Positions 16,914 through 24,967 of a DNA stretch of 64,000 nt are shown here, one piece after another (the first letter of the stretch is position 1; each line of letters starts with the position of its first letter). This DNA is from Enterococcus_C asini_A. GTDB taxonomy: Bacteria > Bacillota > Bacilli > Lactobacillales > Enterococcaceae. The notes beneath the pieces are model-generated. The model did no database searches and was not told the origin of the DNA. It was given only the letters and a program-made list of their open reading frames with translations. The stretch lies in NCBI RefSeq assembly GCF_031928785.1, contig NZ_JARQAL010000002.1, one strand, 5' to 3'. The position numbers were made by a program, and so were the translations under genes.

Positions 16914-18869
16914 ATGCTATTATTACTCTTTGATAATTACTATATTGCAAAAATTTTTGAGAGTTTGCTGGTTTTTAGCATATCTATTTTGGAGGCTCGA
17001 CATGTTTTATCTAAATATTTTCGTTTTACTACTTATCTTTTTGCGCGCATTCGTAAAGTATTTTCCAAACAAGGGACGTTTGGACTGATGTTAATATCTG
17101 CCGTCTTTGATTTATCAAGTAGTATTTTTTTGGCGAAATTGCTGCTTGGGGATTTCAAGCTTGACTATTTAATTTTTATGAATTTTGAGCCGACTAGAGA
17201 ATACTTATTGGCGATTGCCTCTTGTATTGTAGCGGGAATCCTTACGTTTGCTGTCCTTTATTACAGCATTGTGATTTTGAAACAATATGAAGAAGTAAGA
17301 AACCAAAGCCAGCGGAAAAGTATATGGGCAACGTTTCTTTATGGGATTTGTTTTCTCTTGGTTTTCGTAGGGTTTCTTGCCTTTACCAGTTCTAGATGGG
17401 TAGTAGCTAATTTTGGAGGGACTGGAATTCAGGAAATTCTTTATACAATTTCTCAGCCATTAGCCGGGACGGATTCTACTCAAATTTTCTCCTTTATCTT
17501 CGGTCCATTGAATTCTTCTATTTTATTTTCCGTTCTAACTATTTATTTTATTCTTTACGTTACGTCACAAATGCGCATGCGTAAAGCGCAGAAAGGACGG
17601 TATCAAAGAAGAGCACAAAGACGATCTGGATTCGGTGTGCCGATTCTTATTAGCTTAATTGTTTTAATTGGAGGCTGTACATTAGGTGTGGGGAGCTTTG
17701 GCTATGCAGAAGTAAAAGCTTATTTCTTTGACAAATCGACTATTTATGAAGAGCAATATCAAAATCCGGAAACCACTGCAATTTCCTTTCCTGAACAGAA
17801 ACGTAATCTGATTTATATTTATGTTGAATCCCTTGAAACCTCCTATTTATCAAAAGATTTAGGTGGCGCGCTAGATGTCAACTTATTGCCAAATCTCAGC
17901 GGCTTGATTACAGAAGGTGGTGCTGTGAACTTTTCTAATACTGAAAAGATTGGAGGAGCACTACCAACTCCTGGAACTGGGTTTACAGTAGGAGGCATGG
18001 TTGCAGAAACAGCGGGAATTCCATTGAATGTTGTTGGCGGGTTAAATGCCAATGATTATGGCAATACGAGCAATTTTCTACCGGGGGCTTATTCATTGGG
18101 AGAAATCTTGGACAAAGAAAATTATCGGCAAATGTTAATGATCGGTTCTGAGGCAGCTTTTGGTGGACGTGATAAGTATTTCACTCAACATGGAAATTAT
18201 GAAATACGGGATTATAACTATGCCGTTGAGAATGGTTGGATTCCTAGTGATTACAAAGTTTGGTGGGGTTATGAAGATCAGAAACTTTTTGAATTTGCTA
18301 AAGAATCCATAACTGAACTTTCTTCTGGAGACCAGCCCTTCAACTTTACCATGTTAACGGCGGATACACATTTTCCAGATGGCTATGCGACTGCTGAGAC
18401 GGAAAACTTGTATGACAATCAATATAAAAATGTGATTCATGCTTCTGATCAGATGCTAGGAGCCTTTCTTACTTGGATTCAGCAACAGCCTTTTTATGAG
18501 AATACGACAATCATTCTTTCTGGAGATCATTTAACAATGGATACTGGCTTTTCTTCATCCATTTCTGAAGATTATGAGCGAACGGTTTTCAATCTTATTT
18601 TAAATGCACCGGTTGCCACGGAAAATACGAAAAATCGCCAATTCTCTACGATGGATCTTTTCCCTACTACTTTGGCTGCATTAAATGCCACGGTTGAAGG
18701 AGACCGGTTAGGCTTGGGTACAAATTTGTTTTCTGATAAGGAGACATTAATTGAGGAACTAGGCTATGATTATGTGGAAACACAGCTTACTCAGCGCTCT
18801 GATTTTTATGAGGAAAATATTTTGCAAGGAACGGATATGGCAGTGAAAAAATCAGCAACTTCCAAATAA
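16914..18869 (+). CDS. LtaS/MdoB-family phosphoglycerol transferase-like membrane protein (GacH-like role proposed)
   Basis: A sulfatase-fold enzyme of the lipoteichoic acid synthase/phosphoglycerol transferase family. About five hydrophobic helices (to about residue 265) precede an extracellular domain with metal-site motifs: YVESLE, the Thr-bearing GALPTPGTGFT segment (typical of MdoB-like members), TADTHFPDG and SGDHL. The family transfers glycerol phosphate from phosphatidylglycerol to lipids or glycans; streptococcal GacH decorates the rhamnan side chain this way. The start is uncertain: ATG 16,914 has no visible ribosome-binding site, and an in-frame ATG at 17,088 overlaps the TGA of a small ORF. 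The substrate is inferred from context. Confidence 0.82.
   Translation: MLLLLFDNYYIAKIFESLLVFSISILEARHVLSKYFRFTTYLFARIRKVFSKQGTFGLMLISAVFDLSSSIFLAKLLLGDFKLDYLIFMNFEPTREYLLAIASCIVAGILTFAVLYYSIVILKQYEEVRNQSQRKSIWATFLYGICFLLVFVGFLAFTSSRWVVANFGGTGIQEILYTISQPLAGTDSTQIFSFIFGPLNSSILFSVLTIYFILYVTSQMRMRKAQKGRYQRRAQRRSGFGVPILISLIVLIGGCTLGVGSFGYAEVKAYFFDKSTIYEEQYQNPETTAISFPEQKRNLIYIYVESLETSYLSKDLGGALDVNLLPNLSGLITEGGAVNFSNTEKIGGALPTPGTGFTVGGMVAETAGIPLNVVGGLNANDYGNTSNFLPGAYSLGEILDKENYRQMLMIGSEAAFGGRDKYFTQHGNYEIRDYNYAVENGWIPSDYKVWWGYEDQKLFEFAKESITELSSGDQPFNFTMLTADTHFPDGYATAETENLYDNQYKNVIHASDQMLGAFLTWIQQQPFYENTTIILSGDHLTMDTGFSSSISEDYERTVFNLILNAPVATENTKNRQFSTMDLFPTTLAALNATVEGDRLGLGTNLFSDKETLIEELGYDYVETQLTQRSDFYEENILQGTDMAVKKSATSK
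17002..17088 (+). CDS. Possible 28-codon hydrophobic leader peptide overlapping the LtaS-like gene
   Basis: An ATG at 17,002 has a strong GGAGG six bases upstream, the only good ribosome-binding site in this region. It opens a 28-residue hydrophobic peptide in a different frame from the LtaS-like gene. Its TGA (17,086-17,088) overlaps an in-frame ATG of that gene in a TGATG arrangement typical of translational coupling. It may be a coupling leader, or the region may hold a frameshift. No homology is known to me. Confidence 0.28.
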   Translation: MFYLNIFVLLLIFLRAFVKYFPNKGRLD

Positions 18870-18921
18870 GCAACAATGAACCCTGCCGCCACCGTGTCAT
18901 CAATACAGTTTTAAAAACAGC

Positions 18922-18978
18922 AAAAGTCAAAAAGCCGTGAAAGGATTATCTTCCTGTAACTGGCTTTTTGACTTTTTT
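18922..18978 (+). terminator. Terminator after the LtaS-like gene
   Basis: A 15-bp near-perfect stem (18,922-18,936 with 18,962-18,976) has a 25-base loop and ends in six T. Confidence 0.88.
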
Positions 18979-19064
18979 ATCTTCAGAAAATCCTCGTATT
19001 TGTGAAATCCTTATGATTTATTTGCTCGCTTTAATTGTTTCTTTTCCTCCTTCTGACTTTCGTG

Positions 19065-19070
19065 TATAAT
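19065..19070 (+). promoter_or_regulatory. -10 box of the mltG promoter
   Basis: A perfect TATAAT lies 36 bases before the TTG start of mltG. No good -35 is visible at 16-18 bases upstream. Confidence 0.5.
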
Positions 19071-19106
19071 GGTACAAGTTAATACACGAAGTTAGGAGGA
19101 GTTGTT

Positions 19107-20546
19107 TTGTCTAAACAACATCCAGACGAAGGCGACATTCGCGATAAAGTAATGCGCGCTTATAAAATTAATCGTAATGAAAAACCGGTGGAGTCAACAG
19201 ATTCTAAGGCAAAACCGAAGTCAAAAGAAGCAACTAAAAAAGAAACGACTAAATCAGTGGGATCCCGGCGAAGTACTAGTGAACCCCAGACTAAGCAAAC
19301 AGTCAGAAAACCTGCAACGACTAAAACAACGAAGTCAGAAAAAGCGGTGAAACCAAATAAGACGACGAAACCAGCTGCAACAAAGGCTACCACTAAAAAA
19401 ACTAGTCAAAATAGTAATCAAAATAAAAATTTGTCGCAAAAAGAGCTAGAAGAAAACCGCCGAAAATCCAATCGAGAGCAAGAAAATCGGGTGGTAAGTA
19501 AAATTGTCACCATTGTGGTAATTGCGCTTTTGATTATCGGTTCGATTCTTGGTTTCTCAATTTATAGTTATATTTCCAGCGGATTGAAACCACTTGATGC
19601 AGATAATTCGAAAAAGATTACTGTAGAGATTCCTCAAGGTTCTTCCAATAAAGCAATCGGTGAAATTTTGGAAGAAGACAATGTGATTAAAAGTGGGATG
19701 GTCTTTAATTACTATACGAAATTCAATAACTTGACTGGCTTCCAAGCAGGCAAGTACAGCTTGTCACCGGATATGAGCTTAGATGAGATCAGTGATGCAC
19801 TAGTTAACGGCAATGGTGGCGCAGCAGACGTGAAAGTGGCGATTCCGGAAGGCTATGATGTGGATCAAATTGGGGATGCGATTGAGAAAAACTTGAAAAT
19901 CAAAAAAGAAGAATTCTTAGCCTTGATGGAAGATGAAACTTTCTTTGAAGAATTGCATAAAGAGTATCCACAACTTTTGGATTCTGCAGCAGCGGCAGAA
20001 GGTGTGCGGTATCGTTTAGAGGGGTATCTGTTCCCAGCAACTTATGATTACTACCAAGGAACGGATTTGAAGGCATTTGTCACAGCTATGGTAGATAAGA
20101 CCAATTCGGTTATGGCGCCTTATTATCAAACGATTACCGACAAAGGCTTAACGGTACAACAAGTCTTGACTTTGGCTTCTTTAGTGGAAAAAGAAGGAAA
20201 TAATGAAAATGATCGACGTAAAATCGCGCAAGTCTTCTTTAATCGCTTGGCGGTAGATATGCCGATTCAGTCTGATATTTCGATTCTATATGCGCTAGGT
20301 GTTCACAAAGAATTGGTAACTTACGAAGATTTAGAAGTAGATTCACCTTATAACTTATATGCCAATAAGGGTTACGGACCAGGACCATTTGACAATCCAA
20401 GTGAACAATCTATCAAAGCAGTCTTGGATCCACAAAGTAACGATTACTATTACTTTGTTGCCGATATTGACACCGGACAAGTTTACTACGCATCAACCTT
20501 AGAAGAGCATAATGCGCTAGTAGAAGAACATGTAAATAACGACTAA
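19107..20546 (+). CDS. mltG: Endolytic peptidoglycan transglycosylase MltG
   Basis: MltG (YceG-like) cuts nascent glycan strands at the outer face of the membrane and works with PBPs in peripheral and septal growth. The protein has 479 residues: a long Lys/Thr-rich cytoplasmic tail (1 to about 125), one transmembrane helix (about 131-152), a LysM-like segment and the YceG catalytic domain. The catalytic glutamate lies in the LVEKEG motif (Glu361/Glu363). The TTG start is set by an AGGAGGA site six bases upstream. The N-terminal basic repeats resemble other Lactobacillales MltG proteins. greA follows with its own promoter, as in many Firmicutes. Confidence 0.95.
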   Translation: MSKQHPDEGDIRDKVMRAYKINRNEKPVESTDSKAKPKSKEATKKETTKSVGSRRSTSEPQTKQTVRKPATTKTTKSEKAVKPNKTTKPAATKATTKKTSQNSNQNKNLSQKELEENRRKSNREQENRVVSKIVTIVVIALLIIGSILGFSIYSYISSGLKPLDADNSKKITVEIPQGSSNKAIGEILEEDNVIKSGMVFNYYTKFNNLTGFQAGKYSLSPDMSLDEISDALVNGNGGAADVKVAIPEGYDVDQIGDAIEKNLKIKKEEFLALMEDETFFEELHKEYPQLLDSAAAAEGVRYRLEGYLFPATYDYYQGTDLKAFVTAMVDKTNSVMAPYYQTITDKGLTVQQVLTLASLVEKEGNNENDRRKIAQVFFNRLAVDMPIQSDISILYALGVHKELVTYEDLEVDSPYNLYANKGYGPGPFDNPSEQSIKAVLDPQSNDYYYFVADIDTGQVYYASTLEEHNALVEEHVNND

Positions 20547-20564
20547 TTAAAAGTTTGAAAGGGA

Positions 20565-20593
20565 TTTACATTTTTGATAAAGCGTGGTACTCT
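20565..20593 (+). promoter_or_regulatory. Candidate promoter of greA
   Basis: TTTACA at 20,565, a 17-base spacer and an extended -10 (TGG then TACTCT at 20,588). A small GC-rich hairpin (about 20,625-20,650) lies in the leader before greA. Confidence 0.45.
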
Positions 20594-20681
20594 TTTGGAT
20601 ATTATCCTAAAAGCAATGAGATAATGCCGGGAAAAGCCGGTATCCGTGACAAATGTAAGGGAAATAAAGGAGATTTTTAAC

Positions 20682-21161
20682 ATGGTAGAAAAAGTATATC
20701 CAATGACTGTTGAAGGAAAAGCAAAACTTGAGCAGGAACTTGAAGAATTAAAAACTGTTAAACGTGGGGAAATCATTGAGCGGATTAAAATTGCCCGGGG
20801 CTTTGGCGATCTTTCCGAAAACTCTGAGTATGAATCAGCAAAAGATGAACAAGCTTTTGTAGAAGGCCGAATCACGACCTTAGAAACAATGATTCGTTTT
20901 GCTCAAATCATTGATAACAATGGGGTAGACAAAGATGAAGTCTCCATTGGGAAGACGGTAACCTTTGTGGAATTGCCAGACGGAGACGAAGAAGAATACA
21001 CCATCGTCGGAAGTGCGGAATCTGATCCGTTTTCTGGTAAGATTTCCAATGATTCACCAATTGCCCAAGCATTGTTAGGCAAACGGGTGGATGATGAAGT
21101 CATCATTGCTACGCCTGGTGGCGATATGACAGTTAAAATCACTCAAGTATCCCCAAGCTAA
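20682..21161 (+). CDS. greA: Transcription elongation factor GreA
   Basis: GreA rescues backtracked RNA polymerase by stimulating transcript cleavage through the secondary channel. The 159 residues have the N-terminal coiled-coil (about 12-75, with GDLSENSEY at the tip region that carries the acidic residues) and the C-terminal FKBP-like domain (about 85-159). ATG 20,682 is chosen over an upstream in-frame start because AAGGAG lies eight bases before it and the resulting length matches the family. A strong terminator follows. Confidence 0.97.
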   Translation: MVEKVYPMTVEGKAKLEQELEELKTVKRGEIIERIKIARGFGDLSENSEYESAKDEQAFVEGRITTLETMIRFAQIIDNNGVDKDEVSIGKTVTFVELPDGDEEEYTIVGSAESDPFSGKISNDSPIAQALLGKRVDDEVIIATPGGDMTVKITQVSPS

Positions 21162-21173
21162 AATAAAATTTGG

Positions 21174-21219
21174 GCTGTGACCCGCTGTGGCAAGAACGGC
21201 TGCGGGTCACAGCTTTTTT
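21174..21219 (+). terminator. Terminator of greA
   Basis: A perfect 12-bp GC-rich stem (21,174-21,185 with 21,202-21,213) is followed by six T. Its left arm contains GGCTGTGAC, also seen at 25,915. Confidence 0.92.
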
Positions 21220-21234
21220 GTGTCTTTTATTAAA

Positions 21235-21287
21235 AAGGGAAATTCAATCTTAAGACCGATGGATTTTCCCTTAGGATTCGATATGAT
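21235..21287 (+). promoter_or_regulatory. liaFSR promoter region with inverted repeats (candidate LiaR operator)
   Basis: The region holds an 8-bp inverted repeat (AAGGGAAA at 21,235 and TTTCCCTT at 21,265), a perfect palindrome TCTTAAGA (21,248-21,255) and a -10-like TATGAT (21,282). No consensus -35 is visible, which fits an activated promoter. LiaR autoregulation is known in the family; the operator assignment is inferred. Confidence 0.4.
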
Positions 21288-21316
21288 AAGATAAAAATGA
21301 GTAGGAGGTGATTGCT

Positions 21317-22039
21317 GTGCAAAATCCATGGCGTTTTTTCTTTGTAGGAGAAGCATTGTTGCTCTTATGGGCGGTTTATCAGATTATCAGCAGTCCCCAG
21401 TTAATTATATTACTAGTCTTTGGTATTTTGTGTTTGTACATTGGGCTCAAACGGCGTAAACATAATGGCTTTTGGTATATCATCGGCGGTGTCAGTATCT
21501 TTATTAGCTTGGTTTCCAGTCCCGCATTATGGTTGATGCTGATTTTTGCCATTGTTTTTATGGGCTTAAAGGGTATCGAAGTTTCGGGAATTGATCCTTC
21601 GAAAAATGCTTTTTGGAAAAAGAAACAGATTACCATCGTGGAAGGACAAGAACCAGAAGCACACAGTGGTACGAAAGTGAAGCAATCTTTATTTGGTAAT
21701 GAACGGATTGGCAATCAAGTGTTTGAATGGGATGACATTAATCTACTCTCGATTTCTGGAGATACGATTATTGATTTAGGTAATACCATTTTGCCAAAAC
21801 GAGACAACGTGGTACTGGTACGAAAAGGTGTGGGCCGAACGCGGATTTTAGTACCATTAGGCGTAGGGATTATGGTAGAACACGCTACTTTTGCAGGTGA
21901 TTTAATCTTTGAAGGAGAACAAAATACCCTTCGAAATGAGTCTTTAAAAGTTTATAGCGAAGATTACGATGATAATCCCCGGCGAATCAAAATCATTACA
22001 AGTACCTTTTTAGGGGATGTGGAGGTGATCCGCATATGA
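21317..22039 (+). CDS. liaF: LiaF, membrane inhibitor of the LiaSR envelope-stress system
   Basis: LiaF holds the LiaS kinase in check until the cell envelope is damaged, for example by daptomycin or antimicrobial peptides. The 240 residues have four hydrophobic helices (about 8-100) and a C-terminal cytoplasmic beta-rich domain (about 120-240) of the LiaF/YvqF family. GTG 21,317 is chosen because the AGGAGG site ends eight bases before it and overlaps the alternative GTG at 21,308. The stop codon overlaps liaS. Gene order liaF-liaS-liaR is the standard one, so confidence is high. Confidence 0.93.
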   Translation: MQNPWRFFFVGEALLLLWAVYQIISSPQLIILLVFGILCLYIGLKRRKHNGFWYIIGGVSIFISLVSSPALWLMLIFAIVFMGLKGIEVSGIDPSKNAFWKKKQITIVEGQEPEAHSGTKVKQSLFGNERIGNQVFEWDDINLLSISGDTIIDLGNTILPKRDNVVLVRKGVGRTRILVPLGVGIMVEHATFAGDLIFEGEQNTLRNESLKVYSEDYDDNPRRIKIITSTFLGDVEVIRI

Positions 22040-23130
22040 TTGCCAAACTTTCCAAAGGGATGTTGTCTTTTTATGTGGGGATTACCGCTTTTTTAACGTT
22101 AATTTTGGTGATGTTTTCTTTCCTTCATGCAAAAAAAATCCCCAATTGGTGGAAGGTCTTATTTGAAACGCGGATTTTTTTCATCCCGGTGATTTTGTAT
22201 CTTTTCGTGATCGCAATAGGTTTTGGACTGCTGGCTTTCTTTTTAATTTCTTTGTTTCGTCGGAGTTTGTATGGCGAAATTGAGGAAAAACTACGGGTGA
22301 TGGCAAGTGGGAATTATGATAGTCCAATTGTCACTAAGGCGATTCCTCATTCTGCAGAAAATCATTATGTGACTCGGATCGATAAGGATTTACAAAGCAT
22401 TGCGGGGAAAATGCAAGAAATTTCTGCTGACTTACAAACATTAAACAATCAACCGCGGCTTTTAGATGGGCAGACCAAAGAAGAAATTTTGGAAATAGAA
22501 CGCCACCGTTTAGCTCGAGAACTCCATGATTCGGTTTCCCAACAGCTTTTTGCGGCGATGATGATGCTTTCAGCGATTACGGAAAAAGCGAAAAAAGACC
22601 AAGTGCCGGAAGCGCAACAAAAACAATTGGTAATGGTAACTGATATTATTAATGCCTCTCAATCGGAAATGCGGGCTCTGCTTTTGCATTTAAGACCGGT
22701 GAGCTTAGAAGGAAAGAGTCTGCGCCAAGGAATCGAGCAATTATTAAAGGAATTGCAGTCTAAGATTAAGATTGATTTGAAATGGGACGTGGAAGATGTC
22801 AGTCTGGCTACAGCCATTGAAGACCAGCTTTTTCGGGTTGTGCAAGAGCTATTGTCCAACACTTTGCGTCATGCTAAGGCCAAGGAGCTAGAAGTGTACT
22901 TACATGAAATTGATCAAAATGTTCTATTGCGGGTGATTGATGACGGTGTGGGGTTTGACACTAGTCAGCCAAAAGCCGGGAGTTATGGTTTAATGAATAT
23001 TAGAGAACGGATTGCAGCAGTAGGGGGCACCGTGAAAATTATCAGTTTTAAAGGGCAAGGAACCAGTATTGAGATTAAAGTTCCTTTGATTAAGGCACCG
23101 GAAAAAAATGCTAAAGGAGTGGTTGGATGA
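22036..23130 (+). CDS. liaS: LiaS sensor histidine kinase
   Basis: LiaS is the NarL-family kinase of the envelope-stress response. The 364 residues carry two transmembrane helices (about 12-30 and 48-75) with a very short extracellular loop, the layout of intramembrane-sensing kinases. A HAMP-like linker comes next, then the HisKA_3 dimerisation domain with phosphoacceptor His164 in RELHDSVSQQLF. The ATPase domain has an N-box (QELLSNTLRHA) and G-boxes (DDGVGFD, GSYGLMNI). The start overlaps liaF by four bases, and the stop overlaps liaR by four bases. Confidence 0.95.
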   Translation: MIAKLSKGMLSFYVGITAFLTLILVMFSFLHAKKIPNWWKVLFETRIFFIPVILYLFVIAIGFGLLAFFLISLFRRSLYGEIEEKLRVMASGNYDSPIVTKAIPHSAENHYVTRIDKDLQSIAGKMQEISADLQTLNNQPRLLDGQTKEEILEIERHRLARELHDSVSQQLFAAMMMLSAITEKAKKDQVPEAQQKQLVMVTDIINASQSEMRALLLHLRPVSLEGKSLRQGIEQLLKELQSKIKIDLKWDVEDVSLATAIEDQLFRVVQELLSNTLRHAKAKELEVYLHEIDQNVLLRVIDDGVGFDTSQPKAGSYGLMNIRERIAAVGGTVKIISFKGQGTSIEIKVPLIKAPEKNAKGVVG

Positions 23131-23756
23131 TTCGGGTATTGTTGGTAGATGACCATGAAATGGTGCGGCTAGGAGTATCTTCCTACCTTTCCATTCAAGA
23201 GGATATCGAAGTAGTAGGAGAAGCTGAAAATGGCCGTATTGGCTATGAAAAGGCGTTGGATTTGCGGCCAGATGTGATTTTAATGGATTTGGTCATGGAA
23301 GAAATGGACGGCATTGAGTCCACCCAGCTCATTTTGCGGGATTGGCCAGAAGCGAAGATTTTAATTGTCACCAGTTTTATTGATGATGAAAAAGTCTACC
23401 CGGCTATTGAAGCTGGGGCAGCAGGTTATTTATTAAAGACTTCTACGGCGCATGAAATTGCCGATGCCATTCGGGCCACACAACGGGGAGAACGGGTGTT
23501 AGAACCGGAAGTGACCACGAAAATGATGGATAAGATGACTGGACGTTATCAAGTTTTACATGAGGATTTGACCAAACGAGAAGCCGAGATTTTAATGCTG
23601 ATTGCGCAAGGCAAAAGCAACCAAGAAATTGCCGATGAATTGTTTATCACGTTAAAGACCGTTAAAACCCATGTGTCCAATATTTTATCGAAGCTGGAAG
23701 TAGAAGACCGCACTCAAGCGGCGATTTACGCTTTTAAGCATGGTCTAGCCAAATAA
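23127..23756 (+). CDS. liaR: LiaR response regulator
   Basis: LiaR is the NarL/LuxR-type regulator of the system. The 209 residues contain a receiver domain with the acidic pair Asp8/Asp9, phosphoacceptor Asp54 (ILMDLVM) and the conserved Lys in LLKTS. A LuxR-type helix-turn-helix follows (about 145-205, with LTKREAEIL and IADELFITLKTVKTHVSNI). In enterococci LiaR activates genes that remodel membrane phospholipids and confer daptomycin tolerance. The downstream liaXYZ genes of other enterococci are not in this window. A terminator overlaps the stop codon. Confidence 0.95.
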   Translation: MIRVLLVDDHEMVRLGVSSYLSIQEDIEVVGEAENGRIGYEKALDLRPDVILMDLVMEEMDGIESTQLILRDWPEAKILIVTSFIDDEKVYPAIEAGAAGYLLKTSTAHEIADAIRATQRGERVLEPEVTTKMMDKMTGRYQVLHEDLTKREAEILMLIAQGKSNQEIADELFITLKTVKTHVSNILSKLEVEDRTQAAIYAFKHGLAK

Positions 23757-23790
23757 AAGACCTCGCCATTAGTCAATTGGCGAGGTCTTT
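23756..23790 (+). terminator. Terminator of liaFSR
   Basis: A 13-bp stem (23,756-23,768 with 23,778-23,790) starts at the last base of the liaR stop codon. The T tract is only TCTTT. Confidence 0.75.
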
Positions 23791-23856
23791 GCTATACTTA
23801 AAGACAAGAAATACAGCTTGAAAGCTTTAAATTAAAGCTGTGTAAAGGAGAAGAAA

Positions 23857-24522
23857 ATGAAACAGAACTATGCAATTATCGGGTTAGGGCGTTTTGGTGG
23901 GAGCATTTGTCGTACGTTGATTGAGTCCGGTCAAGAAGTGCTGGCCATTGATAACAATGAAGACCGGGTCAATGAATATATGAATATCGCTACTCACGCG
24001 GTAGTGGGCAATGCCCAAGATGAAATGACTTTAAAATCATTAGGCATTCGCAATTTTGACCATGTGATTGTAGCCATCGGGGAAGATATTCAGGCTTCTA
24101 TTTTGGTGACGTTAATGGTCAAAGAAATGGGAGTGCCAGATGTCTTAGCGAAGGCTCAAAATGAGTATCACGCTCGGGTGTTGGAAAAAATTGGTGCCGA
24201 CCGGGTCGTCCATCCAGAGCGGGATATGGGAGTCCGCATCGCCCATAATTTAGTTTCTAAAAACATCTTGGATTATGTGGAACTTTCTGATGATTATTCC
24301 ATGGCAGAAATTCGCGTTTCAAATCCTCGCTTCTTCGATAAGACACTGTTAGAATTAAACTTCCGGCAACGGTTTAATTTAACAGTAGTCGCCATTCGCC
24401 GCTCCAGTGGCCCGGTGGTGGTATCCCCAACTGCTGATGAAATTGTCCGGAAAAATGATAATCTATTAGTAATTGGAACTACAGAAGACGTGGATATTCT
24501 TGATAATAAGATGAATGACTAG
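23857..24522 (+). CDS. Ktr/Trk potassium channel regulatory subunit (RCK domain, KtrA/KtrC type)
   Basis: A 221-residue soluble gating ring subunit for K+ uptake. The N-terminal Rossmann RCK domain shows GLGRFGG (residues 7-13) and an acidic end of strand 2 in AIDNNEDRV, which binds nucleotide. The C-terminal RCK_C domain spans about 135-215. The membrane partner KtrB/KtrD is not in the window, as is common for ktrC in Firmicutes. The gene is followed after ten bases by the HesB-fold gene. Confidence 0.93.
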   Translation: MKQNYAIIGLGRFGGSICRTLIESGQEVLAIDNNEDRVNEYMNIATHAVVGNAQDEMTLKSLGIRNFDHVIVAIGEDIQASILVTLMVKEMGVPDVLAKAQNEYHARVLEKIGADRVVHPERDMGVRIAHNLVSKNILDYVELSDDYSMAEIRVSNPRFFDKTLLELNFRQRFNLTVVAIRRSSGPVVVSPTADEIVRKNDNLLVIGTTEDVDILDNKMND

Positions 24523-24534
24523 GGAGGCAATTTG

Positions 24535-24846
24535 ATGAAAATCACAGTGACACCGGCAGCTTTGGCTTGGTTTCAAGAAGAAGTTACAGTTCCTGAAGGC
24601 CAAGGAGTACGTTTTTTTGGTAAAGTTTATGGTAAGACCCAAGTTCACGATGGTTTTTCCGTGGGGATGACCATTGACACTCCGGATCAACCCATTGTTC
24701 AAACCAATGAAGGGGGCATTTTATTCTTTGCCGAAGAAGCAGATGATTGGTTTTTCAAAGGTTATGACTTAGTGGTGGCTTTTGATGAAAAATTAAATGA
24801 ACCTAAATATGAATTTAATCCAAATGGAGAAGAAAAGGGGCTTTAG
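24535..24846 (+). CDS. HesB/IscA-fold protein without cysteines (YneR-like)
   Basis: 103 residues with the fold pattern of the HesB/IscA-like family as in Bacillus YneR. The A-type cysteines that hold Fe-S clusters are absent: no Cys occurs at all. It is therefore unlikely to be a cluster carrier and its role is unknown. The ATG seven bases after GGGAGG is chosen over a TTG just before it. It probably shares the transcript of the K+ channel subunit and ends in a terminator that overlaps its stop codon. Confidence 0.8.
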   Translation: MKITVTPAALAWFQEEVTVPEGQGVRFFGKVYGKTQVHDGFSVGMTIDTPDQPIVQTNEGGILFFAEEADDWFFKGYDLVVAFDEKLNEPKYEFNPNGEEKGL

Positions 24847-24860
24847 AGCCTCTTTTTTTT
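24836..24860 (+). terminator. Terminator overlapping the HesB-like stop codon
   Basis: A 7-bp stem with one G-T pair (24,836-24,842 with 24,847-24,853) and a run of eight T; the TAG stop is in the loop. Confidence 0.8.
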
Positions 24861-24936
24861 GAAGTTTCTTTACAAACTAGCTTTCTTCTAAATTAAGTCA
24901 TCCTTATTTCAAAGGAGGAGCAATTTAGCGGTGCTG

Positions 24937-24945
24937 TGGTATAAT
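24937..24945 (+). promoter_or_regulatory. Extended -10 promoter of the membrane GT2 gene
   Basis: TGG followed by a perfect TATAAT, 23 bases before the ATG. No clear -35 is present, as usual for extended -10 promoters. Confidence 0.55.
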
Positions 24946-24967
24946 TTTCAAGAAGGAGAGATCCGCT

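Noticed and set aside
20570..20681. GC-rich hairpin before greA as a terminator
   Set aside because: No T run follows; it is better read as leader structure between the promoter and greA.
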